From positions 1 through 64,000 of the forward strand of contig NZ_BJZU01000033.1 of NCBI RefSeq assembly GCF_007992195.1: 64,000 nucleotides of DNA, given 5' to 3'. Positions 26,294 to 36,342 of this stretch are shown here, piece by piece. The notes beneath the pieces are model-generated. The model was not told the origin of the DNA, made no database searches, and worked only from the letters and a program-made list of their open reading frames with translations. The position numbers and the translations under genes were made by a program. The DNA is from Methylobacterium oxalidis. Its GTDB lineage: Bacteria; Pseudomonadota; Alphaproteobacteria; Rhizobiales; Beijerinckiaceae. Positions within the stretch are counted from its first letter, which is position 1, and each line of letters begins with the position of its first letter.

Positions 26294-26736
26294 GGGTGGG
26301 CGGCGATCCCCGGCCCGGCCCCGAGACCCTCGCGGCCTATCCCCGCCACGTCGCGCTCGGCACCCGCTGGGGCGACAACGACGTCTACGGGCACGTGAAC
26401 AACGTCGTCTACGACGCCTTCTTCGACACGGCGGTGAACGGCTGCCTGATCGAGGCAGGGGTGCTCGACGTCGCGGGTAGCCCCGTGATCGGCCTCGTGG
26501 TCGAGACGGGCTGCCGCTTCTTCGCGCCGCTCGCCTTCCCGGACCGGGTCGCCGCGGGTTTGCGGGTCGCCCGTCTCGGCCGCTCCAGCGTGCGCTACGA
26601 GATCGGCCTGTTCCGCGAGGACGAGGCGCGGGCCGCCGCGCAGGGGCACTTCGTCCACGTCTACGTGGACCGGCGGAGCCGCCGGCCGGTGCCCCTGCCC
26701 GAGCGCCTGCGGGCGGTGCTCGCCGGATGGATGTGA
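26290..26736 (+). CDS. 4HBT-type acyl-CoA thioesterase
   Basis: A 148-residue single hot-dog thioesterase. The catalytic stretch is [17 protein letters not shown], the 4-hydroxybenzoyl-CoA thioesterase pattern with its Asp, followed by [20 protein letters not shown]. It hydrolyses an acyl- or aryl-CoA; substrate unknown. GTG 26290 overlaps the dGTPase stop by three bases. It continues the dGTPase operon; argS follows 105 nt later. Confidence 0.87.
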   Translation: MRVGGDPRPGPETLAAYPRHVALGTRWGDNDVYGHVNNVVYDAFFDTAVNGCLIEAGVLDVAGSPVIGLVVETGCRFFAPLAFPDRVAAGLRVARLGRSSVRYEIGLFREDEARAAAQGHFVHVYVDRRSRRPVPLPERLRAVLAGWM

Positions 26737-26841
26737 GCCTCGTCCGTGACACCACCGCCCCCCCTTGCTATGCGGCCGGCCTGAACCTTCGGCCCCGGCG
26801 TCCCCGACACCGGCGGCCGCGCGAGCGGACGTTTTCCAGTC

Positions 26842-28599
26842 ATGAACATCTTTGCGATCTTCGAGGCGCGGGTGCGCGAGGCCCTGGAGAGCCTCACCCG
26901 CAAGGGGCAGCTCCCGGCCGGGCTCGACCTCGCGCGCGTCGTCGTCGAGCCGCCGCGGGACCCGAGCCACGGCGACCTCGCCACCAACGCCGCCCTGGTG
27001 CTGGCCAAGGAGGCGCGCACGAACCCGAAGGCGCTCGGCGAGGCGCTGGCGGCCGAGCTCAGGGCGGACCCGCGGGTCACCGAGGCCAGCGTGGCGGGTC
27101 CCGGCTTCATCAACCTGCGCCTCGACCCGGCCGTGTTCCACGACGTGGTGCGGGCCGTGCTGGCCGACCCCGAGGGCTACGGCCGCGCGGCGCTTCCCGG
27201 CGGCAGGGTCAACATCGAGTACGTCTCGGCCAACCCCACCGGCCCGATGCATGTGGGCCACGGGCGCGGGGCGGTGTTCGGCGACGCGCTGGCCAACCTC
27301 CTCGTGGCGGCCGGGCGCGACGTGACGCGCGAGTACTACATCAACGACGCGGGCGCGCAGGTCGACGTGCTCGCCCGCTCCGCCCACCTGCGCTACCGCG
27401 AGGCGCTCGGCGAGGCGGTCGGCCCGGTGCCGGAGGGGCTCTACCCGGGCGACTACCTCAAGCCGGTGGGCGAGGCGCTGGCGCGGACGCACGGCCGCGC
27501 CCTGGCGGAAAGGCCGGAGGCGGAGTGGCTGCCCGTGGTCCGCGAGACCGCCATCGCCATGATGATGGCGATGATCCGGGACGACCTCGCCGCGCTCGGC
27601 ATCCGCCACGACGTGTTCTTCTCCGAGCGGACGCTGCACGGCGAGGGCCCCGGCTCGGTGGGCGCGCTCCTCGCGGACCTGCGCGCCCGCGGCCTCGTCT
27701 ACGAGGGGCGCCTGCCCCCGCCCAAGGGGCAGCTGCCGGAGGATTGGGAGGACCGGGAGCAGACGCTGTTCCGGACGAAGGAGTTCGGCGACGACACCGA
27801 CCGGCCGCTCCTCAAGTCCGACGGCTCCTACACCTACTTCGCCTCCGACATCGCCTACCACCGGGACAAGTTCCTGCGCGGCGCCACCGACCTGATCGAC
27901 GTGCTCGGGGCCGACCACGGCGGCTACGTCAAGCGCATGCAGGCGGCGGTGCGGGCGGTCTCCGGGGGCGAGGCGAGCCTCGACGTGAAGCTCTGCCAAC
28001 TCGTGCGGCTCCTGCGCGGCGGCGAGCCCGTGAAGATGTCGAAGCGCGCGGGCGAGTTCATCACCCTGCGGGAGGTGATCGACGAGGTCGGGCGCGACGC
28101 GATTCGCTTCATGATGCTCTACCGCAAGAACGACGCGACGCTCGATTTCGATCTGGCCAAGGTCGTGGAGCAATCCAAGGACAATCCCGTTTTCTACGTG
28201 CAGTACGCCCATGCCCGCTGCCACTCGGTCTTCCGGCAGGCGCGGGAGGCGATGCCGGACGAGGATCTGTCGGTGAAAGCCCTTGCTCAGGCTGATCTTT
28301 CCGCGCTCTCTGATGCCGGCGAGGCGGAGATGATGCGCCTCGTCGCGCAGGTGCCGCGCGTGCTCGAATCGGCGGCCGTGGCGCACGAGCCGCACCGGAT
28401 CGCCTTCCACCTCTACGACGTCGCAAGTTCGCTTCATAGTTTCTGGAACAAGGGCAAAGACTTGCCGCAATTACGGTTTGTTAATCCAACCGACCGAAAG
28501 TCCACACGGGCGAGGTTGGCCCTCGTCGAGGCCGTCCGAGGCGTTCTCGCCTCCGGTCTCGCCATCCTGGGTGTCACCGCGCCGAGCGAGATGCGGTGA
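26842..28599 (+). CDS. argS: Arginyl-tRNA synthetase
   Basis: A 585-residue class I synthetase charging tRNA-Arg. The HIGH motif is [19 protein letters not shown] (HVGH form) and the KMSKS-type loop is [12 protein letters not shown]. The N-terminal Add-1 tRNA-binding domain (about residues 1-95) and the C-terminal DALR anticodon domain (from about residue 465) are both present. The 3' quarter uses noticeably more A/T-ending codons than the rest. It opens the conserved argS-SPOR-nagZ-tat order. Confidence 0.96.
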   Translation: MNIFAIFEARVREALESLTRKGQLPAGLDLARVVVEPPRDPSHGDLATNAALVLAKEARTNPKALGEALAAELRADPRVTEASVAGPGFINLRLDPAVFHDVVRAVLADPEGYGRAALPGGRVNIEYVSANPTGPMHVGHGRGAVFGDALANLLVAAGRDVTREYYINDAGAQVDVLARSAHLRYREALGEAVGPVPEGLYPGDYLKPVGEALARTHGRALAERPEAEWLPVVRETAIAMMMAMIRDDLAALGIRHDVFFSERTLHGEGPGSVGALLADLRARGLVYEGRLPPPKGQLPEDWEDREQTLFRTKEFGDDTDRPLLKSDGSYTYFASDIAYHRDKFLRGATDLIDVLGADHGGYVKRMQAAVRAVSGGEASLDVKLCQLVRLLRGGEPVKMSKRAGEFITLREVIDEVGRDAIRFMMLYRKNDATLDFDLAKVVEQSKDNPVFYVQYAHARCHSVFRQAREAMPDEDLSVKALAQADLSALSDAGEAEMMRLVAQVPRVLESAAVAHEPHRIAFHLYDVASSLHSFWNKGKDLPQLRFVNPTDRKSTRARLALVEAVRGVLASGLAILGVTAPSEMR

Positions 28600-28630
28600 G
28601 GTGAGTCGGCGTTAGATTGAGGATGCTGCC

Positions 28631-30076
28631 ATGACCAACGCTTCGCGGGCGCAGATCGATTTCGAGGCCTTCGCGCGCGACCTGCAGCACCCTCAGCCGA
28701 GCCCGCCGCGCCCCACCGCCGTGCCGGGCAGCGGCCGGGTCGAGCCCAGGATCGAGCCCCGCGCCGAGAGCCGCGCCGAGCCGAAGGCCGACCCGCTGGC
28801 CGAGCTCGCCCGCATCGTCGGGCAGGACGATCCCTTCCGCGCCCTGCTGGAGGCCCGCGACGGCCGCCGCGGCGGCGAGAGCGCGCCGGCCCGCCGGGTC
28901 GAGCCGAGCTTCACCACGGAGCAGGTGCCCGCGCACCAGGCCTCCGCCCACTCGGCCGCGGCCCAGGGCACGAGCCCGGCCGACGCCTTCGACCAGTATC
29001 TCGCCTCGGTCGACCGCGACTACCCGGCCGGGCCCGGCTACGCCGCGCAGCAGGAGGCCGACGAGGCCGCGGAGGCCGAGGCGGCCTTCGCCGAGCGCGG
29101 CCTGAAGCGGGTGCCGCGCCGCCGCCTCCTCTCGGTCGGCGCCGGCGTCGCCGTCCTCCTCGTCTCGGTGACCGGCGCGCTGACCTGGCGCAGCCTCCAT
29201 TCCGGCCCTTCCGGCGGCGGCGTTCCGGTGATCCAGGCCGACACCGCGCCCCTCAAGATCGCGCCCAAGACCGCCGACGGCGTCGAGATCCCGGACCAGA
29301 ACAAGCAGATCTACGAGCCGCGGGCCAAGGACGGGCAGATCCGCATCGTCAACCGCGAGGAGCAGCCCCTCGACGTGGCCCAGGCGGCGCGCTCGGCGCA
29401 GGGCGCGACCGGCTCCGCGCAGGCGGGCGGCGTGTCGGGCTCGCCCGAGGCCGGCACGACGCCGGGCGGCCTCGCCGACGCCTTCGGCGAGCCGCGCCGC
29501 GTCCGGACCGTCTCGGTCAAGCCCGACACGCCCCCGCCGCCCGCGTCCCGCGAGGCCGTGGCCGAGACGCAGACCCCCTCGGTCATCCCCACCATGACCC
29601 TGCCCGGCGCCGAGGAGGCCCCGAAGGCGCGCCCCGCCCGGCAGGCCGCCGCGCTGCCGACCCCGGCGTCGACGCCCGTCGCGCCGGCGCCCGCGGCCGA
29701 GAGCACCCCCGTCGTGCCGCCGCCGGCCGCGACCCGCGCCAAGGCGCCGCAGCGCGTCGCCGCCGTGGCGCCGGAGCCCGCCGCCGCCGTCGAGGCCCCG
29801 ACGACCACCGCGGCCACCACCCCCGCGGCGCCGGTCGGCGGCTTCTCGGTCCAGCTCGGCGTGCGCACCAGCGCCGCCGAGGCCCAGGCCGCCTTCAAGC
29901 AGATGCAGGGCAAGTACACCCAGCTCGCCGGCCAGCCCGAGCTGATCCGCCAGGCCGAGGTCAACGGCAAGACGATCTGGCGGGTGCGCGTCGGGCCCCT
30001 CGGCAAGACCGAGGCGACGAGCCTCTGCACCCAGCTCCAGGCCGCCGGCGGCCAGTGCTTCGTGGCCAAGAACTGA
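28631..30076 (+). CDS. SPOR domain-containing inner-membrane protein
   Basis: A 481-residue bitopic protein. Residues 1-155 are cytoplasmic and Pro/Arg/Glu-rich; a single membrane helix follows (LLSVGAGVAVLLVSVTGALTW). A long Pro/Ala-rich periplasmic linker leads to a C-terminal SPOR domain from about residue 405 (GGFSVQLGVRTSAAEAQAAF through ATSLCTQLQAAGGQCFVAKN). SPOR domains bind denuded glycan at the septum, so a role at cell division or in wall remodelling is likely. It follows argS by 31 nt and precedes nagZ, as in many Rhizobiales. Confidence 0.9.
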   Translation: MTNASRAQIDFEAFARDLQHPQPSPPRPTAVPGSGRVEPRIEPRAESRAEPKADPLAELARIVGQDDPFRALLEARDGRRGGESAPARRVEPSFTTEQVPAHQASAHSAAAQGTSPADAFDQYLASVDRDYPAGPGYAAQQEADEAAEAEAAFAERGLKRVPRRRLLSVGAGVAVLLVSVTGALTWRSLHSGPSGGGVPVIQADTAPLKIAPKTADGVEIPDQNKQIYEPRAKDGQIRIVNREEQPLDVAQAARSAQGATGSAQAGGVSGSPEAGTTPGGLADAFGEPRRVRTVSVKPDTPPPPASREAVAETQTPSVIPTMTLPGAEEAPKARPARQAAALPTPASTPVAPAPAAESTPVVPPPAATRAKAPQRVAAVAPEPAAAVEAPTTTAATTPAAPVGGFSVQLGVRTSAAEAQAAFKQMQGKYTQLAGQPELIRQAEVNGKTIWRVRVGPLGKTEATSLCTQLQAAGGQCFVAKN

Positions 30077-30088
30077 GCCGCGACCGCA

Positions 30089-30115
30089 CCGCCGGGGCCC
30101 GACCGGGCCCGGCGG
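30089..30115. terminator. GC-rich hairpin after the SPOR gene
   Basis: CCGCCGGGGCCC and GGGCCCGGCGG pair around a three- to four-base loop with one bulged G. There is no T-run, so it could end or pause transcription, or simply be GC-rich spacer. Confidence 0.3.
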
Positions 30116-30329
30116 CCCGGAACCCGGCCTCTGCGGGCCGCCCATCGCCCGACCGGGCCCCGCCTGATACCCGGATGCAACAGGGGCGCCCCGTCCGGCG
30201 GGAACCCGCCCGGCCTCCCCGATTTCGCCTTGTCGCGGGCCGAGAGCCCGCCCGACCCTGATCCGGCGATTCGCCGCAAGAGCCGTCCTCAGTCCGTTCC
30301 CCGAGCCAGAACCCCGAGCCCGATCCCCG

Positions 30330-31337
30330 ATGACCTCCCGTGCTCTCATCCTCGGTTGCGCCGGCCAGACCCTCTCCGCGGAGGAGGCGGCCTTCTTCCG
30401 GGCGGTGCGGCCCTGGGGCTTCATCCTGTTCAAGCGCAACATCGGCACGCCCGACGCGGTGCGGGCCCTGACCGGCGCGCTGCGCGAGGCGGCCGGCCGG
30501 GCGGACGCGCCGATCCTGATCGACCAGGAGGGCGGCCGGGTGCAGCGCATGGGCCCGCCGCACTGGCCGGCCTACCCGGCCGGGCGCCGCTTCGGCCGCC
30601 TGAACGGCTCGGCCGCCGCCATGGCCCGGCTCGGCGCTCGCCTGATGGCGCACGACCTCGCCGCGGTCGGCATCAACGTCGATTGCGCCCCCGTCCTCGA
30701 CGTGCCCGTCGAGGGCAGCCACGACATCATCGGCGACCGCGCCTACGCCACGAGCCCGGCCTCGGTCGCCGAGATCGGCCGGGCCGTCGCCGAGGGGCTG
30801 ATGGCCGGCGGCGTCCTGCCGGTGATGAAGCACATCCCCGGCCACGGCCGCGCCGCCTGCGACAGCCACCACGGGCTGCCGGTGGTGGACGCCTCCCGCG
30901 ACAGCCTCGCCGCCCAGGACTTCCAGCCCTTCCGCGCCCTCGCGGACCTGCCGCTCGCCATGAGCGCGCACGTCGTCTTCACGGCGCTCGACCCGGACCG
31001 CCCCGCGACGCAGTCGCCGACCGTGGTGCGCGAGATCATCCGCGGCGCCATCGGCTTCGACGGCCTCCTGATGACCGACGACCTCTCGATGCACGCGCTG
31101 ACCGGTCCGTTCCGGGCCCGGGCCGAGGCCGCCTTCGCGGCCGGCATCGACGTGGCGCTCCACTGCAACGGCGACCGGGCCGAGATGGAGGCGGTGGCCG
31201 AGGGCGCGCCGGTGCTCGCCGGGCCGGCCCTGCGCCGGGCCGAGGCGGCCCTCGCCCGGCTCGCGCCCGCCGGCGAGGCGTTCGACGTCGGCGAGGCCCG
31301 CGCCCGCTTCGAGGCGGGGCTCACCGCCGCGGCCTGA
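30330..31337 (+). CDS. nagZ: Beta-N-acetylhexosaminidase NagZ
   Basis: A 335-residue glycoside hydrolase family 3 enzyme that removes N-acetylglucosamine from muropeptides in the cytoplasm during wall recycling. It has the NagZ loop with its catalytic His-Asp pair (VMKHIPGHGRAACDSHHG, where the dyad lies in CDSHH) and the nucleophile region GLLMTDDLSMHAL. No signal peptide. Its recycling role can influence AmpC-type beta-lactamase induction in other bacteria. The gene is followed directly by tatA; scpA and scpB, often found between them in Rhizobiales, are missing here. Confidence 0.95.
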   Translation: MTSRALILGCAGQTLSAEEAAFFRAVRPWGFILFKRNIGTPDAVRALTGALREAAGRADAPILIDQEGGRVQRMGPPHWPAYPAGRRFGRLNGSAAAMARLGARLMAHDLAAVGINVDCAPVLDVPVEGSHDIIGDRAYATSPASVAEIGRAVAEGLMAGGVLPVMKHIPGHGRAACDSHHGLPVVDASRDSLAAQDFQPFRALADLPLAMSAHVVFTALDPDRPATQSPTVVREIIRGAIGFDGLLMTDDLSMHALTGPFRARAEAAFAAGIDVALHCNGDRAEMEAVAEGAPVLAGPALRRAEAALARLAPAGEAFDVGEARARFEAGLTAAA

Positions 31338-31523
31338 CCCGCCGCCCCGACCCGGCATCCCGTTCCCGGCCGCCCCCGGCCCCGGTTCGGGCCCGCGCAC
31401 GGAGCCGCCCGGACGGAAGGCCGCGGACGCCTTGTGTTCGCGTGGAGCGATCCTTAGGTTCGCGGCAATCCGACCACGTAGGACGGCGCCGCCCGGCAGG
31501 TGCGCGCGGCGCAGGAGGTTGCC

Positions 31524-31817
31524 ATGGGCAGCATGAGTATCTGGCACTGGATCATCGTCGCCGCGATCGTGATGCTGCTGTTCGGCCGCGGCAAGATCTC
31601 GGACCTGATGGGCGACGTCGCCAAGGGCATCAAGGCGTTCAAGAAGGGCATGGCGGACGACGAGGCGCCGGCCCAGGGGACCCCGCCCCAGGCCCCGCCG
31701 GTGGCGGGCAGCGAGCCCGTGCGCACGATCCCGCATGGCGGGCAGCCCGCGAGCCAGCCGAGCCCCGGCACCGCGATCCCCGCGAGCCACCTCCCGGCCG
31801 GCGACAAGACCGTCTGA
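31524..31817 (+). CDS. tatA: Sec-independent translocase subunit TatA
   Basis: A 97-residue TatA: one N-terminal helix ([16 protein letters not shown]) followed by the amphipathic helix ([22 protein letters not shown]) and a Pro/Gly-rich tail of about 45 residues. TatA forms the Tat pore for folded twin-Arg proteins. ATG 31524 has a good ribosome site, AGGAGG at 31513-31518. ATG 31533 is a possible second start. Confidence 0.95.
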   Translation: MGSMSIWHWIIVAAIVMLLFGRGKISDLMGDVAKGIKAFKKGMADDEAPAQGTPPQAPPVAGSEPVRTIPHGGQPASQPSPGTAIPASHLPAGDKTV

Positions 31818-31954
31818 GACCGGACGCCGCCCGGGATTTGCGGGGCGTGGGACGGCCCGGAGCGGCTGTCAGGGCGCGCGCGTTGGTGTATGGGCAGCCG
31901 CCTGAGCGGAGCGCCCGCTTGTAGCGGATGGCGGGCGCCGGGAACGTCGACGAC

Positions 31955-32503
31955 ATGCTGGACATGAGCTGGGGCGAGGTGATGCTGATCGGCGGCGTCG
32001 CCCTCATCGTGATCGGGCCGAAGGACCTGCCGAAGGCGCTGCGCACCGTCGGGCAGATCACGGGCAAGCTGCGCCGCATGGCCGGCGAGTTCCAGATGCA
32101 GTTCAACGAGGCGATCCGCGAGGCGGAGCTCGACGAGGTGCGCCGCGAGGTCGACGGTATCAAGCGCACGGTCGGCGCCGGCACGCAGGGCTTCAACCCG
32201 GTCCAGACCATCCGCGACGAGCTGAAGGGCGCGATCGAGGCCCGCGACGGGCGCGCCGGCGCCAAGCCCGGCTTCGACCAGCCCGGCTCCGACCAGCCCG
32301 GCCCCGAGGCTCTGGCCGAGGCGACCGCCAGCCTGCGGGCGGAGAGCGCGCAGGAGGGCGGCTACCGGGCCCGCGAGCGCGGCAGCTACGACGTGCCGCG
32401 CCCGCCGCCCGAGCCCCGGATCCTGCCCGAGCCCCAGATCGCGAGCGCGGGCGCCGCCGACCCGCTCGCCTCCGATCAACCCGCCAGACCGTCGGGCGCC
32501 TGA
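31955..32503 (+). CDS. tatB: Sec-independent translocase subunit TatB
   Basis: A 182-residue TatB, the part of the receptor that hands substrates to TatA. MLDMSWGEVMLIGGVALIV is the typical short N-terminus plus membrane helix, followed by a long charged amphipathic helix (LRRMAGEFQMQFNEAIREAE) and a Pro-rich tail with a small repeat (PGFDQPGSDQPGPE). The frame opens at ATG 31928, but ATG 31955 gives the family's usual first residues. tatC begins 3 nt later. Confidence 0.93.
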   Translation: MLDMSWGEVMLIGGVALIVIGPKDLPKALRTVGQITGKLRRMAGEFQMQFNEAIREAELDEVRREVDGIKRTVGAGTQGFNPVQTIRDELKGAIEARDGRAGAKPGFDQPGSDQPGPEALAEATASLRAESAQEGGYRARERGSYDVPRPPPEPRILPEPQIASAGAADPLASDQPARPSGA

Positions 32504-32506
32504 GCC

Positions 32507-33307
32507 ATGATCAACGAGGCGGATGAGGCCGAGATCGAGGCCTCGCGGGCCCCGCTCATCGAGCACCTGATCGAGCTGCGCTCGCGGCTGATCAAGTCGC
32601 TCGCGGCCTTCGTGGTGATGTTCTTCGGGTGCTTCTTCTTCGCCAAGGACATCTACAACATCCTCGTCCACCCCTACGTGTCGGTGGTGGGCGCGGAGAA
32701 CGCGAAGCTGATCGCGACGCACTTCCTCGAGCAGGTCTTCACCAACATCAAGCTCTCGGTCTTCGGGGCGGCCTTCCTCGCCTTCCCGGTCATCGCGACG
32801 CAGATCTACGCCTTCGTGGCGCCGGGCCTCTACCGCAACGAGCGCAAGGCCTTCCTGCCCTACCTCGTCGCGACGCCGGTCTTCTTCCTGCTGGGCGCGC
32901 TGGTGGTGTTCTTCCTCGCCATGCCCCTGCTCATCCAGTTCTCGGTGAGCCTGCAGCAGGTGGGGGTCGCGGGCGAGCCGACCATCGCGCTCCTGCCCAA
33001 GGTCGACGAGTACCTCTCGCTGATCATGACCCTGATCTTCGCCTTCGGCATCGCCTTCCAGCTGCCCGTCATCCTGACGCTGCTCGGCCAGATCGGCGTG
33101 ATCGACGCGGCCTTCCTGCGGGAGAAGCGCCGCTACGCCATCGTGCTCGTCTTCGTGGCGGCGGCGATCCTGACGCCGCCGGACGTGATCTCGCAGCTCT
33201 CGCTGGCGATCCCGATGCTGCTCCTCTACGAGGCCTCGGTGTTCTCGGTGGCCCGCATCGAGAAGCTGCGCGCCGCCCGCCGCGTCGCGGAAGGGCTCGA
33301 GCCGTAG
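32507..33307 (+). CDS. tatC: Sec-independent translocase subunit TatC
   Basis: A 266-residue polytopic protein with six predicted helices and the conserved opening [18 protein letters not shown], which helps bind the twin-Arg signal. [15 protein letters not shown] and [18 protein letters not shown] are typical interior segments. With tatA and tatB it makes the complete Tat system, which should serve the Tat-signalled hydrolase encoded at 6825-7787. Confidence 0.97.
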   Translation: MINEADEAEIEASRAPLIEHLIELRSRLIKSLAAFVVMFFGCFFFAKDIYNILVHPYVSVVGAENAKLIATHFLEQVFTNIKLSVFGAAFLAFPVIATQIYAFVAPGLYRNERKAFLPYLVATPVFFLLGALVVFFLAMPLLIQFSVSLQQVGVAGEPTIALLPKVDEYLSLIMTLIFAFGIAFQLPVILTLLGQIGVIDAAFLREKRRYAIVLVFVAAAILTPPDVISQLSLAIPMLLLYEASVFSVARIEKLRAARRVAEGLEP

Positions 33308-33377
33308 CGACAGGTCCGCCCTTGTCCCGCGGGAGGCGATGCTGCAAAGCGTCTGCGCCCAGGATCAGAGCCGTCCC

Positions 33378-34664
33378 ATGCACGACATCCGCGCCATCCG
33401 CGAGAACCCGTCCGCGTTCGACCACGACCTGCAGCGGCGCGGGCTGGAGCCCCTGTCCGCCGAGCTCCTCGCCCTCGACGACGCCCGCCGCGGCGCCGTC
33501 TCGGCGGCGCAGGCGAACCAGGAGCGGCGCAACGCCCTCGCCAAGGAGATCGGCGCGGCCAAGAAGGCGCGGGACGAGGACCGGGCGCAAGGCTTGATGG
33601 CCGAGGTCGCCCGCCTCAAGGAGGAGGGGCCGGCCCTCGACGCGGCGCAGGGGGAGGCGGCCCGCACCCTCGACGCGCGGCTCGCCGCGATCCCGAACCG
33701 GCCGAAGGCGGACGTGCCGCAGGGCGCGGACGAGCACGGCAACGTCGAGTACCGGCGCTTCGAGCCGACCCATCCCTGGCTGGAGACCGGCCGTCAGCAC
33801 TTCGAGCTCGGCGAGGCCGCGGGCCTGATGGATTTCGAGGCGGCGGCCAGGCTGTCGGGCTCCCGCTTCGTGGTGCTGAAGGGCCAGCTCGCGCGCCTGG
33901 AGCGGGCGCTCGGCCAGTTCATGCTGAACCTGCACACCGAGGAGCACGGCTACACCGAGGTGGCGCCCCCGATCCTCGTGCGCGACGAGGCGATGTTCGG
34001 CACGGCGCAACTGCCGAAGTTCCGCGAGGACCAGTTCGCGGCCGGCGACGGCTACTGGCTGATCCCGACGGCGGAAGTCCCCCTCACCAACCTCGTGCGC
34101 GAGACGATCCTGGCCGAGGAGGAGCTGCCGCTGCGCTTCACCGCGCTCACCCCCTGCTTCCGGGCGGAGGCCGGGGCGGCGGGGCGCGACACCCGCGGCA
34201 TGCTGCGCCAGCACCAGTTCAACAAGGTCGAGCTCGTCTCGATCACGGCGCCGGACAGGTCGGCCGAGGAGCACGAGCGCATGCTCGCCTGCGCCGAGGC
34301 CGTGCTGAAGGCCCTCGAACTGCCCTACCGGGTGATGACGCTCTGCACCGGCGACATGGGTTTCGCCTCGCAGAAGACCTACGACATCGAGGTCTGGATG
34401 CCCGGCCAGGAGACCTACCGCGAGATCTCCTCCTGCTCCGTCTGCGGCGACTTCCAGGCGCGGCGGATGAACGCGCGCCACCGCCCGAAGGAGGGCAAGG
34501 GCGTTCAGTTCGTGCACACCCTCAACGGCTCGGGCGTGGCGGTCGGCCGCGCCCTCATCGCCGTGATGGAGAACTACCAGAACCCGGACGGCAGCGTCAC
34601 GATCCCGTCCGCGCTCCAGCCCTATATGGGCGGCCTCAACCGGATCGAGGGACCGAAGAGCTGA
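33378..34664 (+). CDS. serS: Seryl-tRNA synthetase
   Basis: A 428-residue class II synthetase charging tRNA-Ser and tRNA-Sec. The N-terminal coiled-coil arm spans about residues 28-100. Motif 2 is [20 protein letters not shown] and motif 3 is [21 protein letters not shown] 33378 gives the standard start [11 protein letters not shown]; the frame extends 13 codons further without support. The stop overlaps the surE start (TGATG). Confidence 0.96.
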   Translation: MHDIRAIRENPSAFDHDLQRRGLEPLSAELLALDDARRGAVSAAQANQERRNALAKEIGAAKKARDEDRAQGLMAEVARLKEEGPALDAAQGEAARTLDARLAAIPNRPKADVPQGADEHGNVEYRRFEPTHPWLETGRQHFELGEAAGLMDFEAAARLSGSRFVVLKGQLARLERALGQFMLNLHTEEHGYTEVAPPILVRDEAMFGTAQLPKFREDQFAAGDGYWLIPTAEVPLTNLVRETILAEEELPLRFTALTPCFRAEAGAAGRDTRGMLRQHQFNKVELVSITAPDRSAEEHERMLACAEAVLKALELPYRVMTLCTGDMGFASQKTYDIEVWMPGQETYREISSCSVCGDFQARRMNARHRPKEGKGVQFVHTLNGSGVAVGRALIAVMENYQNPDGSVTIPSALQPYMGGLNRIEGPKS

Positions 34665-35428
34665 TGCGCATTCTCGTCACGAACGACGACGGCATCCACG
34701 CGCCGGGGCTGGAGACGCTGGAGGCAATCGCCCGCCACCTCTCGGACGACGTCTGGGTGGTGGCCCCCGAGACCGACCAGTCCGGCGTCTCGCACTCCCT
34801 CTCGCTGAACGACCCCCTGCGCCTGCGCCAGGTCGCCGAGAAGCGCTTCGCCGTGAAGGGCACGCCCTCCGACTGCGTGATCATGGGCGTGCGCCACATC
34901 CTGCGGGAGCGGGGGCCGGACCTCGTCCTGTCGGGGGTCAACCGCGGCCAGAACGTGGCCGAGGACGTGACCTACTCGGGCACCATCGCGGGGGCGATGG
35001 AGGGCACGATCCTCAACGTGCGGTCGATCGCGCTGAGCCAGGCCTACGGCGTGGGCGGGCGCGGGGCGATCAAGTGGCACTGCGCCGCCCATCACGGGCC
35101 GCGGGTGATCGCCAAGATCCTGGAGACGGGCATCGAGCCCGGCATCCTCGTCAACGTGAACTTCCCCGATTGCGAGCCGGAGGCGGTCGAGGGGATCGCG
35201 GTGGCGGCCCAGGGCCAGCGCAACCAGGCGCTCCTTGCCATCGACGCCCGCACGGACGGGCGCGGCAACCCGTACTTCTGGCTGGCCTTCGCCAAGGCGC
35301 GCTTCGAGCCCGGCCGCGGCACCGACCTCAAGGCCATCGCCGAGAACCGCATCTCGGTGACGCCGCTGCGCCTCGACCTCACCGACGAGCCGACGCTGAC
35401 CCGCTTCGCGCAGGCTTTCGCCGAGTAG
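34664..35428 (+). CDS. surE: 5'-nucleotidase SurE
   Basis: A 254-residue SurE phosphatase releasing phosphate from nucleoside 5'-monophosphates and possibly short polyphosphate. The metal-binding motif [15 protein letters not shown] (Asp 8 and Asp 9), [11 protein letters not shown] and [18 protein letters not shown] are intact. It overlaps serS by one base and stands before pcm, the usual surE-pcm stationary-phase pair. Confidence 0.96.
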   Translation: MRILVTNDDGIHAPGLETLEAIARHLSDDVWVVAPETDQSGVSHSLSLNDPLRLRQVAEKRFAVKGTPSDCVIMGVRHILRERGPDLVLSGVNRGQNVAEDVTYSGTIAGAMEGTILNVRSIALSQAYGVGGRGAIKWHCAAHHGPRVIAKILETGIEPGILVNVNFPDCEPEAVEGIAVAAQGQRNQALLAIDARTDGRGNPYFWLAFAKARFEPGRGTDLKAIAENRISVTPLRLDLTDEPTLTRFAQAFAE

Positions 35429-35510
35429 GCGGGCGGACGAGGCCGGGAAGGGGCGGTTTCGCGCGCGCCGCCCCTGGCCCTTGCGGGCGCATCCGTGCGA
35501 GCCTCGGCCG

Positions 35511-36188
35511 GTGACGAACGCCGACCCCGCATCCCCCGCCGACGAGCCCGGCAGCGCCGTCGAGAACGCCGCCTTCGTGCTGGCCCTGCGCGAGCGGGGC
35601 GTGCGCGACCGGGCGGTTCTGCGCGCCATGGAGCGGGTGCCCCGCGAGCGCTTCGCGCCGGCGGCCCACCGGGACCTCGCGCGGCGCGACCTCGCCCTGC
35701 CGCTGCCCTGCGGGGCCACCATGACGGCGCCGACGACGGTGGCGGCGATGCTCGTCGCCCTCGACCTCGCGCCGGGCCAGCGCGTCCTGGAGATCGGCAC
35801 CGGCTCCGGCTACGTCACGGCCCTGCTGCTGCAGCTCGGCGCCGCCGCGGTGACGAGCCTGGAGCTCTACGCGGGGCTTGCGGCCGCCGCCCGCGAGCGG
35901 CTGGGGCCGGGGCCTGCCCTGCGCGTCCTGCGGGCGGACGGCCTCGCCGCGCCGGGGGAGGGCCCCTACGACCGCATCCTCGCCAACGGCTCGGTGACGG
36001 GCCTGCCGGGGCCCTGGGTCGCGGCTCTGGCGCCGGGGGGCCGGCTGGTGGCCGGGCTCTCGGGCGCCGGCCAGCGGGGCATCGGCCGCCTCATCGCGGT
36101 GGAGCGGGGGCCGGACGGCCTCTCCGAGACGCTCGGGGCCGCCCTCCGGCTGGTGCCGCTCCAGCCCGGGCGCGCCGCGGCCGCCTGA
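35511..36188 (+). CDS. pcm: Protein-L-isoaspartate O-methyltransferase family protein
   Basis: A 225-residue PCMT-family protein that repairs isoaspartyl residues with SAM. The SAM-binding motif I is VLEIGTGSGYVTALLLQLG, preceded by the substrate-loop region RVPRERFAP and TMTAPTTVAAML. GTG 35511 was chosen; TTG 35481 in the same frame is possible. It is somewhat diverged (LANGSVTGLPGPWV in place of the usual TAA..P motif), so activity is likely but not certain. Confidence 0.87.
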   Translation: MTNADPASPADEPGSAVENAAFVLALRERGVRDRAVLRAMERVPRERFAPAAHRDLARRDLALPLPCGATMTAPTTVAAMLVALDLAPGQRVLEIGTGSGYVTALLLQLGAAAVTSLELYAGLAAAARERLGPGPALRVLRADGLAAPGEGPYDRILANGSVTGLPGPWVAALAPGGRLVAGLSGAGQRGIGRLIAVERGPDGLSETLGAALRLVPLQPGRAAAA

Positions 36189-36342
36189 GGCGGGCGGCGC
36201 CCGGCTCCCCGTGTCCGGCCTGCAACCGCAGGCTTCGGAAAGGTTCCGCCGCTGCGCGAAACAGGGTGAACGGGAACGGTTGCTTAACCTGAATCCGATT
36301 TGAATGACGGCATCAAGTTGCGTCAGGCAAACGGGTGCGTCG

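Noticed and set aside
28574..30550. 658-codon minus-strand frame opposite the SPOR gene
   Set aside because: Low-complexity Gly/Arg-rich shadow; the SPOR protein on the plus strand has a membrane helix and a recognised domain.
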